Notes: generated by a model not told the origin, from the letters alone. A DNA stretch of 64,000 bases from Microbispora rosea (GCF_900156315.1 NZ_FTNI01000019.1:1-64000), one strand, 5' to 3'. Shown: positions 36,090-44,200, numbered from the stretch's first letter. Numbers and translations are program-made.

Positions 36090-36452
36090 TCATACGTAGT
36101 CGCACTCCGGATTCGGCCTCGACGTCGCGTCGATGATGTCGTCGAGCCTGTCCCGGGCGATAATCAGCTCGGCGATCTGCGTGTTGATCCGGTCCCGCTC
36201 CGCCGCCAGCCGTTCCCGAGATTCCGGCGTGCTCACCTTGGCGTCGACGCACGGCAAGAGCTCCGCGATCGTCTTGCTGGACAGTCCCGCGCCGTACAAC
36301 TGCTGAATCAGCCGCACGCGGTTGACCGCCGCGTTTTCATAGAGCCGCTGCCCGCTTTCACTACGCGTCGAGGCCAGCAACCCCTGCTCCTCGTAGTACC
36401 GGAGCGCCCGCACACTCACGCGCGTCATGCTCGCCAGGTCCCCGATCCGCAC
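36090..36452 (-). CDS. MerR-family transcriptional regulator
   Basis: A 120-residue regulator with the MerR helix-turn-helix at the N-terminus (RIGDLASMTRVSVRALRYYEEQGLL..SGQRLYENAAVNRV) and a coiled-coil dimer helix (LAAERDRINTQIAELIIARDRLDDII). GTG 36452 is chosen: it is 7 nt behind GAGGGA and gives the canonical MRIGDLA opening. No metal-binding cysteine cluster is seen, so it belongs to the drug/redox-sensing group. It is divergent from an SDR gene that has a MerR-type promoter and is the likely target. Confidence 0.9.
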   Translation of the reverse strand: MRIGDLASMTRVSVRALRYYEEQGLLASTRSESGQRLYENAAVNRVRLIQQLYGAGLSSKTIAELLPCVDAKVSTPESRERLAAERDRINTQIAELIIARDRLDDIIDATSRPNPECDYV

Positions 36453-36472
36453 AGTGATTTCCCTCACAATAC

Positions 36473-36504
36473 TTGCCTCTGACGTCAACGTTAGGTTTTA
36501 GCGT
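36473..36504 (+). promoter_or_regulatory. MerR-type promoter with 20-bp spacer
   Basis: TTGCCT (36473-36478) and TAGCGT (36499-36504) are separated by 20 bp, the overlong spacing typical of MerR-activated promoters. The spacer holds an imperfect dyad CTGACGTCAACGTTAG (36479-36494). The SDR start codon at 36511 is 6 nt past the -10, so its mRNA would be leaderless. Confidence 0.55.
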
Positions 36505-36510
36505 AGTGAC

Positions 36511-37221
36511 ATGCAGATCAACGGCACAAAAGCCCTCGTGACCGGCGCCAATCGCGGACTCGGCAAGGCGTTCGCCGAGGCTCTCCTCGCCCGCGGCGCC
36601 ACCACTGTCTACGCCACCGCCCGCCGCCCCGACCACATCAACATCCCCGGCGTCGTGCCCCTCCAGCTGGACATCACCGATCCGACGTCCATCGAAGCCG
36701 CGGCCACCGAGGTAGGCGAGCTCGACATCCTCATCAACAACGCCGGCATCTCCACAGACGCTCCCTTGCTCGGCCCCTCCACGGAAAACGTCCGCCGCGA
36801 GTTCGAGACCAACTTCTGGGGCACCCTCAACGTCACCCGGGCCTTCGCCCCCAGACTTGCTGGCGGCGCGATCCTCAACGTCATCTCGGCGCTGAGCTGG
36901 TACACCTTCGCCCCCGCCAGCAACGGCTACGCCGCATCAAAAGCGGCGGAATGGTCTCTCACCAACGGCGTCAGACTTGAACTGGCCGACCAGAAAACCC
37001 AGGTCACCGCCTTGGCCCTGGCCATAGCCGACACCGACATGATGGCCGCCTACGACATACCCAAACTCCCACCCCACGAGGTGGTCACCATGGCCCTGGA
37101 CGGTCTGGAAGCGGGCAAACTCGAAGTGATCGCCGACGGTCCCACCGCCAACGTCAAGGCCTCCCTCTCGCGCGACCCCGCCCTCTTCTATGCTGACATC
37201 GCCACATCCCTCTTCGGCTGA
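36511..37221 (+). CDS. short-chain dehydrogenase/reductase
   Basis: A 236-residue classical SDR. The cofactor motif TGANRGLG is near residue 11, an acidic DITD follows, then NNAG and the catalytic Ser (ISALSW) and YAASK motif. R-rich residues after the second strand (ARRPD) suggest NADP(H). The protein is divergent from a MerR regulator and is probably induced by the ligand of that regulator. The substrate is unknown. It is intact, unlike the gene fragments that follow. Confidence 0.9.
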   Translation: MQINGTKALVTGANRGLGKAFAEALLARGATTVYATARRPDHINIPGVVPLQLDITDPTSIEAAATEVGELDILINNAGISTDAPLLGPSTENVRREFETNFWGTLNVTRAFAPRLAGGAILNVISALSWYTFAPASNGYAASKAAEWSLTNGVRLELADQKTQVTALALAIADTDMMAAYDIPKLPPHEVVTMALDGLEAGKLEVIADGPTANVKASLSRDPALFYADIATSLFG

Positions 37222-37399
37222 CACCCTTTCCCTCTGAACTGCGGCAATCTCCGGGGAGGATGCTGATTTCCCAGCCAGGGCAGGGTCATCGTGCAGCTTG
37301 GCAGTGAGCTTCGTTCGTCGCCCGTGACCTGGCTCTTTTCCGCGCGGCGCGCACCGGCGTAGGTGGCGGTGCGGCGTTGTGTGCGGCGAGTGCGCGCGC

Positions 37400-37638
37400 A
37401 CTGCGAGCAGCCCACGGTGGATCGCCAGGCTCAGGCCGATCACCACGGCGGTCAGCAGAATCGGATACTCCGCCACCGTAAGCGCCTGTCCGTCGCCACC
37501 CAGCCCGGCCATCGGACCAACGAGGAACCCGTGCAGCAGGGCGAGCAGCGGCATGTGGATGACGTAGATCGGCAGCGTTCGTCGTCCAAGGGCGGCGAGC
37601 GCGTCACCACCGAGCGACCGTGGGTCCCCGCGATTCAC
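37400..37638 (-). pseudogene. C-terminal fragment of an acyltransferase-3 family membrane protein
   Basis: The minus strand reads LAALGRRTLPIYVIHMPLLA followed by two more hydrophobic segments (TVAEYPILLTAVVIGLSLAI), the usual last TM helices of acyltransferase-3 (OatA-like) proteins. The N-terminal catalytic part is absent. The 180 bases between the SDR stop and this fragment hold nothing recognisable. Confidence 0.55.
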
Positions 37639-37719
37639 CGCCGGAACAGAGACTGAACTGTTGACCGTCAGCGCCCCCGATCCTGGCCATCTTGGAGACG
37701 CGGGGGCCGCGCGCAGGAT

Positions 37720-38110
37720 CTACGTGAGTGTCTGCGTGAGTTCATTACGGTGTTCGGTGTACAGCACGTGGCCGCGGGCCCCGTTTACCAGAGGCGCGTA
37801 CGGCGGGACATGGCCACACTCGACATCAGCGATGATCGGTACGGCGAGGCCGCCGAGTGCGTCGAGCACCGCCTCGTGCTGGGTGAGCGAGTCGATGCCC
37901 GGGGCCCGGGTGCGGCCGACGAGCACGGCGTTCGCGTTGGTGAAGAATCCGGCCATCCGCATCCCGTGCAGGTTCCTGCAGATGGTCGCCGCGTCATCGG
38001 CGGACGCCTCGATGTAGACGAGCAGCCCTTCGGGGGCCGTGGTCGTTGCGAAGGACGCGATGTCGCCGTACGGCGTACCGGTGAGTTTGCACAAGGTCCC
38101 GATGCACCCT
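37720..38110 (-). pseudogene. C-terminal fragment of an S66 (LD-carboxypeptidase/MccF-like) peptidase
   Basis: The minus strand encodes LTGTPYGDIASFATTTAPEG, LVYIEASADDAATICRNLHG, LTQHEAVLDALG and DVECGHVPPYAPLVNGARGH. These carry the Glu and His of the S66 catalytic triad. The N-terminal half with the catalytic Ser is missing. The break lies about 15 bp from an att-type heptamer pair at 38,127, so integration or excision probably cut the gene. Intact relatives include the microcin C immunity peptidase MccF. Confidence 0.75.
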
Positions 38111-38126
38111 GGTTCCCCGCCCGTTC

Positions 38127-38144
38127 TGGCACTCATCTGGCGCG
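38127..38144. repeat. isolated heptamer pair of the att-module type
   Basis: TGGCACT (38127-38133) and TGGCGCG (38138-38144), 11 bp apart, preceded by GGTTCCCCGCCCGTTC as at copy 3. No tRNA-derived core is present nearby, so this is probably one arm of a deleted module. It marks the break point of the S66 fragment. Confidence 0.55.
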
Positions 38145-38272
38145 GATCCGGCCATATAGGGCCGATGACCTGGGTGGGGCCGGTTGTGAGTAATCGGGGC
38201 CGACCCCTCGTCAGCGGTCCCTGTGCCTGAGGTCTGTCGGTCGACTTGTGAACAAGCAACCACGGTAGGTTC

Positions 38273-38851
38273 TCACCGCTCCGGCCCGCCGCGGCGCCAG
38301 GACGATGGCATCGTCCGGCCGAGGGGCTTGTAGTAGCTGAGCAGGATGGTCACGAGCAGCACCCCGGAAGCTCCCCCGGAGTCCTCGACCAGCCCGTACG
38401 TGTCTGAGGGAACTCCTCCGGCCAGTGCCACACCGGCGGCCGCGGAGAGCGTGGGCACGAGAACGAACACGGCCAGCAGCGTGCCGCCCGCGGTGAAGAC
38501 CAGCGAGATGAGCACCCACCAGTAGCGCAGCAGCCCCCACGGGGTGAGCAACCCCAAGGCGACGCCGGTGGAGAGGGCGAGCAGCGCCAGGGGCAGGACG
38601 AGGAACTCGCCGAGCATGTATCCGGCCGGATAGACGGTCAGCGGGTTCGACCCCTGCCACCCCGCGACGGCCAGAGCGAGTACGGCGGCGTCGGCACCCA
38701 GCAGTCCCAGCGAGGCGACCACATGCACGATCCGCAGGGCCTTGCGCCAAGGCGGTGACAACCGCATCCTGGGCCGGCCGTGGGGCTCACGCCTGCCTGC
38801 CGGCCGTTCTCCCGCCTGCTCTGGGAACCGGGGGTCGGCGGTGCTGTTCAC
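38273..38851 (-). CDS. hypothetical membrane protein (DUF2269-like)
   Basis: A 192-residue protein with four hydrophobic helices after a 35-residue basic N-terminus (WRKALRIVHVVASLGLLGAD, LGEFLVLPLALLALSTGVAL, YWWVLISLVFTAGGTLL, VLLVTILLSYYKPLG). The overall pattern resembles DUF2269 membrane proteins. GTG 38851 follows AGGAAGGGA by 6 nt. It lies 21 nt after the carboxylesterase gene on the same strand and should be in its operon. Function is unknown. Confidence 0.7.
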   Translation of the reverse strand: MNSTADPRFPEQAGERPAGRREPHGRPRMRLSPPWRKALRIVHVVASLGLLGADAAVLALAVAGWQGSNPLTVYPAGYMLGEFLVLPLALLALSTGVALGLLTPWGLLRYWWVLISLVFTAGGTLLAVFVLVPTLSAAAGVALAGGVPSDTYGLVEDSGGASGVLLVTILLSYYKPLGRTMPSSWRRGGPER

Positions 38852-38872
38852 TGGAGGTCCCTTCCTGGTCGG

Positions 38873-40471
38873 TCACGACGCGTGCTGCGGGTGGCGCCAG
38901 AAGGCGCACTGGTGACTGCTCATGAAGTTCACCGGATGCACACCTTGCGGACCGGACGCGAGCGAGAGGACCGTACCGCCGGAGTGGTAGGCCGCCCAGT
39001 GGGGTAGCCCCGGCAGGTTGGGATCGCCAGTCGCGGCGAAACGCGTCCAGTAAGCGATCATGTCGCGTGACAGCCTCTCCTGTGCGGGAGAGAGCGCCAG
39101 AGGCGGGTTAGGGCCCTCCATGAGGTACGGCAGCTCGGCCGCATGCCCGGCTCCGAGCGGGAGGCCGACGATCTCCTGCCCCGAGTTCTCGGCGAACTCG
39201 AAGGCATAGACGGGGGCACGCCAGGCCGCCGCGTCGTCCGCCGGAAGCTGCGAGCAGGCGCCCAGTTTCGCGCCCCAGTCGGTCAGCACGGTGGCCAGTG
39301 CGAGGCTCGGTGTGGGGAAGCCGGCGACCGGATAACGACCGAGCACGGCGTCGGCGTCGTCCCCGAATAGGTCGGCGAGAATCTCCGGATACTGCTGTGC
39401 CGTCACGGGTCGGCCCTGCGCGTCGAACTGCACCGCCACGAAAGGCCGCATCTCGTCATGGGTAGCCCCCTGGAGGAGGGGGACCGGCGCGGCCAGGCCG
39501 CGGCGCAACGCCTCCAGCGGCTGCGTCGGCAGCGCAGGCGTGCCCGCCGTGAAGATCCAGGGCATGTCACCGATGCGGGCGGTCGCGGTGAAGACCTGAT
39601 CGGAGCCGATGGGGAGCAGTTCGGCCACGGGCTTGGCCCGCAGGCACGTCGCAGTCCGGGTGGCGCACCCGAGGTCGGCGGCGATCTTCGTGGCCCGAGC
39701 CCGCGCCGCCGCCCGGGTGACGAAGGCGTTGCCGCAGGGGCCGCTCTCCACGATCGCCTTCTGGAACAGGCCGCGCGATCCAGGCGCTGCCAGATGGGCG
39801 CACACGCTGAAACCGCCCGCCGATTGGCCGAAGATCGTCACGTTGGCGGGATCGCCGCCGAAGGCCGCGATGTTGCGCCGCACCCAGCGCAGTGCCGCCT
39901 GCTGGTCGGCGAGCGCGTAGTTGCCCTCGTACGGGTCGCTCATGGCCGGATGGTCCAGGTAGCCCAGGGCTCCCAGCCGGTAGTTGAGCGTCACCGTGAC
40001 GACCTTCCCCTGGGTGGCCATCCGGCTCAGGTCGTACTCGCTGCCCGCGCCCGCCACGAACCCGCCGCCGTGGATCCAGACCATGACGGGAAGCCGCTCG
40101 TCCGGCCGGGAGGCAGGCGTGGTGACGTTGAGGAACAGACAGTCCTCATCGCCGAGCGGCTGCGGTGGCCGATCGGGGCCGCCTCCGTCAAGCTGGGGGC
40201 AGGGACTGCCAGGTTTGGTGGCGTCACGCACGCCTGCCCACGTCGGCGCGGGGCCCGGCGCCCGCCACCGCCGATCGCCGGTCGGCGGCGCCGCGTACGG
40301 GATCCCAGAGAACGTCCGGTGGTCGGAGCCGCGGAGACCGTGCACGGCGCCCTGGGCGGTTCGCACGAGGGCCGGATCCTGATCGCCTGCCACCCGTGCG
40401 TGGGCCACGCCTCCGCCCAGCGGAACCATCAGGACGGCGGCGAGGACAAGCAACAGCGGCTTTCTACGCAT
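38873..40471 (-). CDS. secreted type-B carboxylesterase/lipase
   Basis: A 532-residue exported alpha/beta-hydrolase. An N-terminal signal peptide (RRKPLLLVLAAVLMVPLGGG, cleavage after AHA) is followed by a complete carboxylesterase domain: oxyanion loop HGGGF, Ser217 in FGQSAGG, the acid in GATHDEMRPF and the His in GAGHAAELPY. EDCLFLNV is the family signature. Length is normal. Inside the island it is the largest intact gene. Such enzymes hydrolyse esters or carbamates; the substrate is unknown. Confidence 0.93.
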   Translation of the reverse strand: MRRKPLLLVLAAVLMVPLGGGVAHARVAGDQDPALVRTAQGAVHGLRGSDHRTFSGIPYAAPPTGDRRWRAPGPAPTWAGVRDATKPGSPCPQLDGGGPDRPPQPLGDEDCLFLNVTTPASRPDERLPVMVWIHGGGFVAGAGSEYDLSRMATQGKVVTVTLNYRLGALGYLDHPAMSDPYEGNYALADQQAALRWVRRNIAAFGGDPANVTIFGQSAGGFSVCAHLAAPGSRGLFQKAIVESGPCGNAFVTRAAARARATKIAADLGCATRTATCLRAKPVAELLPIGSDQVFTATARIGDMPWIFTAGTPALPTQPLEALRRGLAAPVPLLQGATHDEMRPFVAVQFDAQGRPVTAQQYPEILADLFGDDADAVLGRYPVAGFPTPSLALATVLTDWGAKLGACSQLPADDAAAWRAPVYAFEFAENSGQEIVGLPLGAGHAAELPYLMEGPNPPLALSPAQERLSRDMIAYWTRFAATGDPNLPGLPHWAAYHSGGTVLSLASGPQGVHPVNFMSSHQCAFWRHPQHAS

Positions 40472-40629
40472 GCGGCCAGACTTTCGGCTTCCGGGTTGTT
40501 CCGCGTCGTCTCGTCGGCGGTCCCGCGACTACGTCTCCTGTCGTATGCGAAACAGGGACGGCTCCGAGAGCGCGCACGATCTTCCGCACGGCCTTCCTGA
40601 TCACCTGCATGCGCGCGGGGGGTGCGGCC

Positions 40630-41226
40630 GGCGGCGAAGTCGCGCGCGTCGACCATCTGGAAGGCGCGGTCCGGGTCGCCGGGGGCCAGCACCTTGCCGC
40701 CCCGCGCCATCCGGTCCAGCCACCACAGCAGGCGGCCCACGTTCTCGTACGGGCCGACGAGCAGGCCGCAGTTGAGGATCAGCGAGCGGTCCGCGCCGAA
40801 ACGCTCCAGCACCGCGCGTTCGCACCCGGCCTTCAAGTGGTTGCCTGCGGGCTGGCCGGGCGGGGTGTCGGCAGGACAGGGGCACGTGAGGGAGTCCTCG
40901 TTCACGGGGCGCTCACCCCAGTCCGAGAACGCGTGGATGGAGGAGACGAACGTGTCGTGGCCGGCGCGCTCGCGTGGGAGCCCGGCGGAGAGCAGTACGT
41001 CGCTCGGCTGCTCCCCGGAGGTGTCCACCACCGCATCTCAGCTCCGGCCCCCGGCCAGCCGTTCCAGGTCGGCAGGGGAGGTGCGGTCGCCCCGTACGGC
41101 GCTTCTGCACCTGGCTGGTCGGGCCCGCTGAGCCCCCGGTTGAAGGTCGTCATCTCATGGCCGCAGCGCTTCGGAGACGTAGGCATGCCCGGGGAACGAC
41201 GAACCGCCCAGTACGAGAATCTTCAT
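40630..41226 (-). pseudogene. frameshifted NAD-dependent epimerase/dehydratase
   Basis: The minus strand begins MKILVLGGSSFPGHAYVSEA, a good Rossmann start, then stops. The next frame gives HEMTTFNRGLSG, and a third gives DAVVDTSGEQPSDVLLSAGL through FVSSIHAFSDWGERPVNEDS to MARGGKVLAPGDPDRAFQ. At least two frameshifts are needed, and the gene ends abruptly after QMVDARDFAA. Intact relatives are about 330 residues; this relic covers about 200. Confidence 0.7.
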
Positions 41227-41286
41227 ACGGCCAGCCTCCCGCCACACTCATGCACCGAGCACCTCCTTCGCTCTGAGCCGTACCGG

Positions 41287-42122
41287 TTTCACCGCCTTCG
41301 CGAGTTTGCGATGGGGAGAGGTGAGCGCGCTTCGTTGTAGCGGAACGGGGACGCCCGGCGGGCGATCCCGCATCCCGCTGAAATGGGCTCCCAATCGCGC
41401 CGGTACCGCACCGGGCGTAGACGGGCCGCCGCCCATGGGACGATGTGCGCGCCCAGGGCTGTGGAAACGATGGCCGAATGCTGCCTACCACGCGGTGCGC
41501 CGGATCATCGAAGTGGTCCACATCATCTCCGGGGTCACGGCCCTCGGCGACGTCTGCGGCCTCGCGTTGATGCACCTGGAGGCGTTGAACTCCGGCTCGC
41601 TCTTCGCCCGAGAGGGGTCTGAGCCCCCCGTAGCGTGGAGATCGAACCTGGAGAGAAAGTTCCACGGGTGAACTGGTCATCGGGCCGCCCAAGTCCAAGG
41701 CCGGGCGACGGGTGGTCGGCATCCCTCAGGGCATCGTTCCGGCCCTGCGCGAGCACCTGGCGACCTACGTCCAGGACGAGCCGGGCGCGCTGCTCTTTCC
41801 TGGTGCCAAAGGCGGCCCTCTACGCCGCAGCGGCTTCAACACCCGTACGCGCTGGGTGGACGTGGTCAAGGAGATGGGTCTCCCCGGTCTTCACTTCCAT
41901 GATCTCCGTCACACCGGAAACATGCTCGCGGCAGAGTCCGGCGCGGGGCTCAAGGACCTGATGGCCCGGATGGGTCACGACAACGTCCGAGCCGCGATGA
42001 TCTACCAGCACGCCGTACGGGGTGCCGACAAGACGATCACGGATGCCATCGACCGGCAGATTGTCGGACGCGGTGACGACGAGGGCGACGGCCCGGCCGA
42101 GCTGCTGGCTCCGGTGAGCTGA
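41287..42122 (+). pseudogene. decayed tyrosine integrase
   Basis: Two pieces of one phage-type integrase remain. FTAFASLRWGEVSALRC (41287-41343) is the region before the first catalytic Arg. From 41667, GELVIGPPKSKAGRRVVGIP runs in a single frame to the end, with LHFHDLRHTGNMLAAES (catalytic H-x-x-R), MGHDNVRAAMIYQHAV (H and Tyr) and a stop at 42122. About 320 bp lie between them where about 80 would be expected, with stops, and the N-terminus is missing. Its stop is 10 bp before a heptamer pair and 100 bp before att-like copy 5, the usual int-attP order. Confidence 0.8.
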
Positions 42123-42178
42123 CCGTGGCTAATGGCACGCTAATGGCACGCGAAGATCAAAGAGCCTCGGAAACAATC

Positions 42179-42216
42179 AAGGCCCGGGTGGGGATCTACT
42201 CCCTGACCTGGGCCTT
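42179..42216. terminator. conserved terminator hairpin of att module 5
   Basis: AAGGCCCGGGT (42179-42189) pairs with ACCTGGGCCTT (42206-42216) over 11 bp with one G-T pair. It follows the integrase relic and stands 6 bp before the att core, so it may originally have ended the integrase transcript. Confidence 0.65.
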
Positions 42217-42222
42217 CGTGGG

Positions 42223-42267
42223 TGGAGCGGGTGACGGGAATCGAACCCGCGCTGTCAGCTTGGGAAG
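42223..42267 (-). repeat. att-like copy 5 with complete flanking module
   Basis: A perfect 45-base copy of the tRNA-Gly 3' half. TGGCACG pairs flank it on the left (42133-42139, 42144-42150), and GGGCACG/GGGCACC on the right (42370-42376, 42381-42387), each 11 bp apart. The right spacer contains GAGCTGGGAAAC and CACCGTGAGTCCCCGATAG, as in module 1b. The integrase relic ends just to the left. Confidence 0.88.
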
Positions 42268-42405
42268 TCTTTCAAGATCACACGGCCTGAGCTGGGAAAC
42301 TCTGACCTGGACGTATGGCGGTCGAGTCACCGTGAGTCCCCGATAGTTCCCGCTGATCGCCGACCGAACGGGCACGCAACGGGCACCGCGCGCCGCGTCC
42401 CTGCC

Positions 42406-42423
42406 GCTAGCGATATCGCGAGC
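42406..42423. promoter_or_regulatory. palindromic operator of the island VapBC-type pair
   Basis: GCTAGCGATATCGCGAGC is an 18-bp palindrome with one mismatched pair. It directly abuts TAGACT (42425-42430), which stands 6 nt before the antitoxin ATG, so transcription is probably leaderless and repressed by the antitoxin complex at this site. Confidence 0.5.
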
Positions 42424-42436
42424 GTAGACTCGGGGC

Positions 42437-42682
42437 ATGAGCGCCGGGCATGCGCATGAGGAGCTTCATCACCTGGTTGACCGGCTGTCGCCGGACCAGG
42501 CAGGTCGGCTGCTGCGGTTGGTCAAGACAGACCCGGAACTTGCTGAGGCCGCAAACAAAGATCTATCGGAACCGGTACGGCGTCGTCGGCTGTCGATCGC
42601 GGGGATTGGCGCATCCGGAGAGGGCGATCTGTCGGAACGGGTCGAAGATCTGCTGGCGGAGCGATTCAATCGGTCGGTGTGA
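42437..42682 (+). CDS. antitoxin of a VapBC-type pair
   Basis: An 81-residue protein with an N-terminal helical stretch (HEELHHLVDRLSPDQAGRLL) and a C-terminal toxin-binding-type tail (DLSERVEDLLAERF), a common layout for actinobacterial antitoxins paired with PIN toxins. Its stop overlaps the start of the PIN gene (GTGA at 42679-42682), so both are translated together. A palindrome and a TAGACT box precede the start. The whole pair lies between att-like copies 5 and 6, with under 10 bp between the toxin stop and copy 6. Confidence 0.75.
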   Translation: MSAGHAHEELHHLVDRLSPDQAGRLLRLVKTDPELAEAANKDLSEPVRRRRLSIAGIGASGEGDLSERVEDLLAERFNRSV

Positions 42683-43104
42683 CCGCTACGCTCCTGGACA
42701 CGGGGCCGCTGATCGCCGTTGTCGATCGCGATGACAAGCACCATGCCTCGTGTGTGCGTCTCCTCGAGCAGTTGGCAGGGCCGTTGCTCCTTCCTTCGAC
42801 CATCCTGATCGAGGCTGGTTGGACGATCAACAGGCATATGGGACCGGCCGTACATGCGCAGTTCCTTGATCTCGTCACGGGGGAGTTCGAGCTAGTCGAT
42901 CTGCTTGCCGCTGACGTACGACGTATGGCCGAACTCGTCCGGCTATACAAAGATGCTCGACTCGACCCTGCCGATGTGTCTGTGGTCGCAATCGCTGAGC
43001 GTCTGGGAATCACACAAATCGCGACGATCGACCGGCGCGATTTCGGCCTGATCCGGCCCCGGCATGTGGCGGCGTTCAGGCTGCTGCCGGAGGTGCTCGC
43101 ATAA
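42679..43104 (+). CDS. PIN-domain ribonuclease toxin (VapC-like)
   Basis: A 141-residue PIN-domain protein. Acidic metal-binding residues are visible in LLDTGPLIAVVDRDD (first Asp), near LIEAGW (Glu), in DVSVVAIAERLG and in IATIDRRDFGLI. VapC toxins cleave tRNA or rRNA and are neutralised by the partner antitoxin. GTG 42679 overlaps the antitoxin stop. The pair forms a compact cassette between two att-like copies and could stabilise the island by addiction; that role is inferred. Confidence 0.88.
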   Translation: MTATLLDTGPLIAVVDRDDKHHASCVRLLEQLAGPLLLPSTILIEAGWTINRHMGPAVHAQFLDLVTGEFELVDLLAADVRRMAELVRLYKDARLDPADVSVVAIAERLGITQIATIDRRDFGLIRPRHVAAFRLLPEVLA

Positions 43105-43108
43105 CTCT

Positions 43109-43152
43109 TGAAGCGGGTGACGGGAATCGGACCCGCGCTGTCAGCTTGGGAA
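43109..43152 (-). repeat. att-like copy 6 of the tRNA-Gly 3' half
   Basis: 44 bases with two mismatches to the tRNA-Gly 3' half. It begins 4 bp after the PIN gene stop. The right flank (ATAGGCTACTGATCTTG, GAGCTGGGAAAAC, GGTGCAGGTCA, GGTCGAGTGACCGTGAG) is a close copy of that of copy 3. There is no terminator on the left. Confidence 0.85.
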
Positions 43153-43224
43153 TAGGCTACTGATCTTGCCATGCTGAGCTGGGAAAACAGGGGTGCAGGT
43201 CAAGGCCGGTCGAGTGACCGTGAG

Positions 43225-43723
43225 GCCCCGCGAATCAGGGCGGCTGGCCGAACGGGTCGAGTACAGCCAGCCGGTGCTCTACTGCCGGTGTTCCAGGAGG
43301 CGCTGGAGCGGCAACGCGTGCTACCGCCAGTGGGCCGCGGAGATCGACACCATCGTCGCGCTCGCGTAGCGGCTGGCGGGGCGTCGTGAGCGCCGTGGGA
43401 AAGGCGGGCCGGCGCCGCGGGAGAGCTCAGGGCACGCGGAGATCCTCACCAAGACGATGGGGCGCAAGGTCGACCTGCTGCCGTTCATCGAGACCTTCGG
43501 CGCCAAGGTCCTGCCCGCTGGAGGCACTGCTCACCGAGATCTCCAGCCTCAAGAAGCCGCGCGCTTCACCGACAGGCCCACGCTGGATTCGGTGCGCGAG
43601 GCGCTGGCACTGTCGCCCGTTCGCTTCCCCCGGCGCCTACGCACGTCCAAACTGGCGGCGCACCTTGGCCACGACATCGTCGGGTCCGCTGATCACCGTC
43701 CCTTCTGGCACGCATCTGGCGCG
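43225..43723. other. gene remnants and a heptamer pair
   Basis: The stretch between att-like copy 6 and the zinc-ribbon gene reads as broken coding DNA on the plus strand: VEYSQPVLYC, then in another frame FQEALERQR, then MGRKVDLLPFIETFGAKVLP and LALSPVRFPRRLRTSKLAAH. I do not recognise a family. It ends in a heptamer pair TGGCACG (43706-43712) and TGGCGCG (43717-43723), without a tRNA core. Confidence 0.4.
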
Positions 43724-43785
43724 ACGATCAACGGGTGAGGTATGACCGGTCCATCTGTCACCTCATCACAACGGCGGCGAAAGCC

Positions 43786-44043
43786 TTACTCGGGCCGGTA
43801 GATCCGGAACTCGGTCTCGCCCTGCTTTTGCCACATGAGCCGCCCGCAGTCCGGACATTCGTAGAGGAGGCCGGTTTTCGTTACGATCGCCTTCGTTCGC
43901 TCGTCGGTGTCGACCTGCTTTTTGGTCGGCCAGAGGATTATCTCCGGCGCGGCGTCCGGGAAGATCACATAGCCCTTATCAGGGATGGGCGAGAGGTCGT
44001 GAATGTAGCCGCAGAGGCAGACAAGCTTGGGCACGGGGCTCAT
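43786..44043 (-). CDS. small zinc-ribbon-like protein
   Basis: An 85-residue protein with two cysteine pairs, LVCLCGYIHDL near the N-terminus and YECPDCGRLMW in the second half, likely holding one zinc ion. The rest (GYVIFPDAAPEIILWPTKKQ, EFRIYRPE) is unlike any family I know. ATG 44043 is used. Its base composition is less GC-biased than that of the metabolic genes. It is the only gene between a heptamer pair at 43,706 and att-like copy 7, and the only single-gene cassette pointing left. Confidence 0.6.
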   Translation of the reverse strand: MSPVPKLVCLCGYIHDLSPIPDKGYVIFPDAAPEIILWPTKKQVDTDERTKAIVTKTGLLYECPDCGRLMWQKQGETEFRIYRPE

Positions 44044-44165
44044 GGTACGTGCGGAGCTGCTGCTCCAGTGAGCTGACCAAGGGCTGATGGCACGCGAAGA
44101 TCAAAGAGCCCTGAAGACAATCAAGGGCGGGTTGAAATGTGCTCCCTCACCTGGGCTTTCGCTCG

Positions 44166-44200
44166 TGGAGCGGGTGACGGGAATCACCCACGCTATGGAA
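44166..44200 (-). repeat. att-like copy 7 (internally deleted)
   Basis: TGGAGCGGGTGACGGGAATC (44166-44185) matches the tRNA-Gly 3' end exactly. The sequence then skips most of the core and resumes with ATGGAATTGCATGGAT, the right flank of copy 4. A decayed terminator (CAAGGGCGGGTT...ACCTGGGCTTTC) and one TGGCACG (44098-44104) lie to the left. The pair TGGCCCG (44289-44295) and TGGCCCA (44300-44306) lies to the right. Confidence 0.8.

Noticed and set aside
40165..41340. Plus-strand open frame across the epimerase relic
   Set aside because: No recognisable domain; the minus strand shows a frameshifted but clear epimerase.
28535..44200. CRISPR array interpretation of the repeated 44-mers
   Set aside because: Repeats are identical to a tRNA half, spacers range from under 1 kb to over 6 kb and contain genes, and no cas genes are present.
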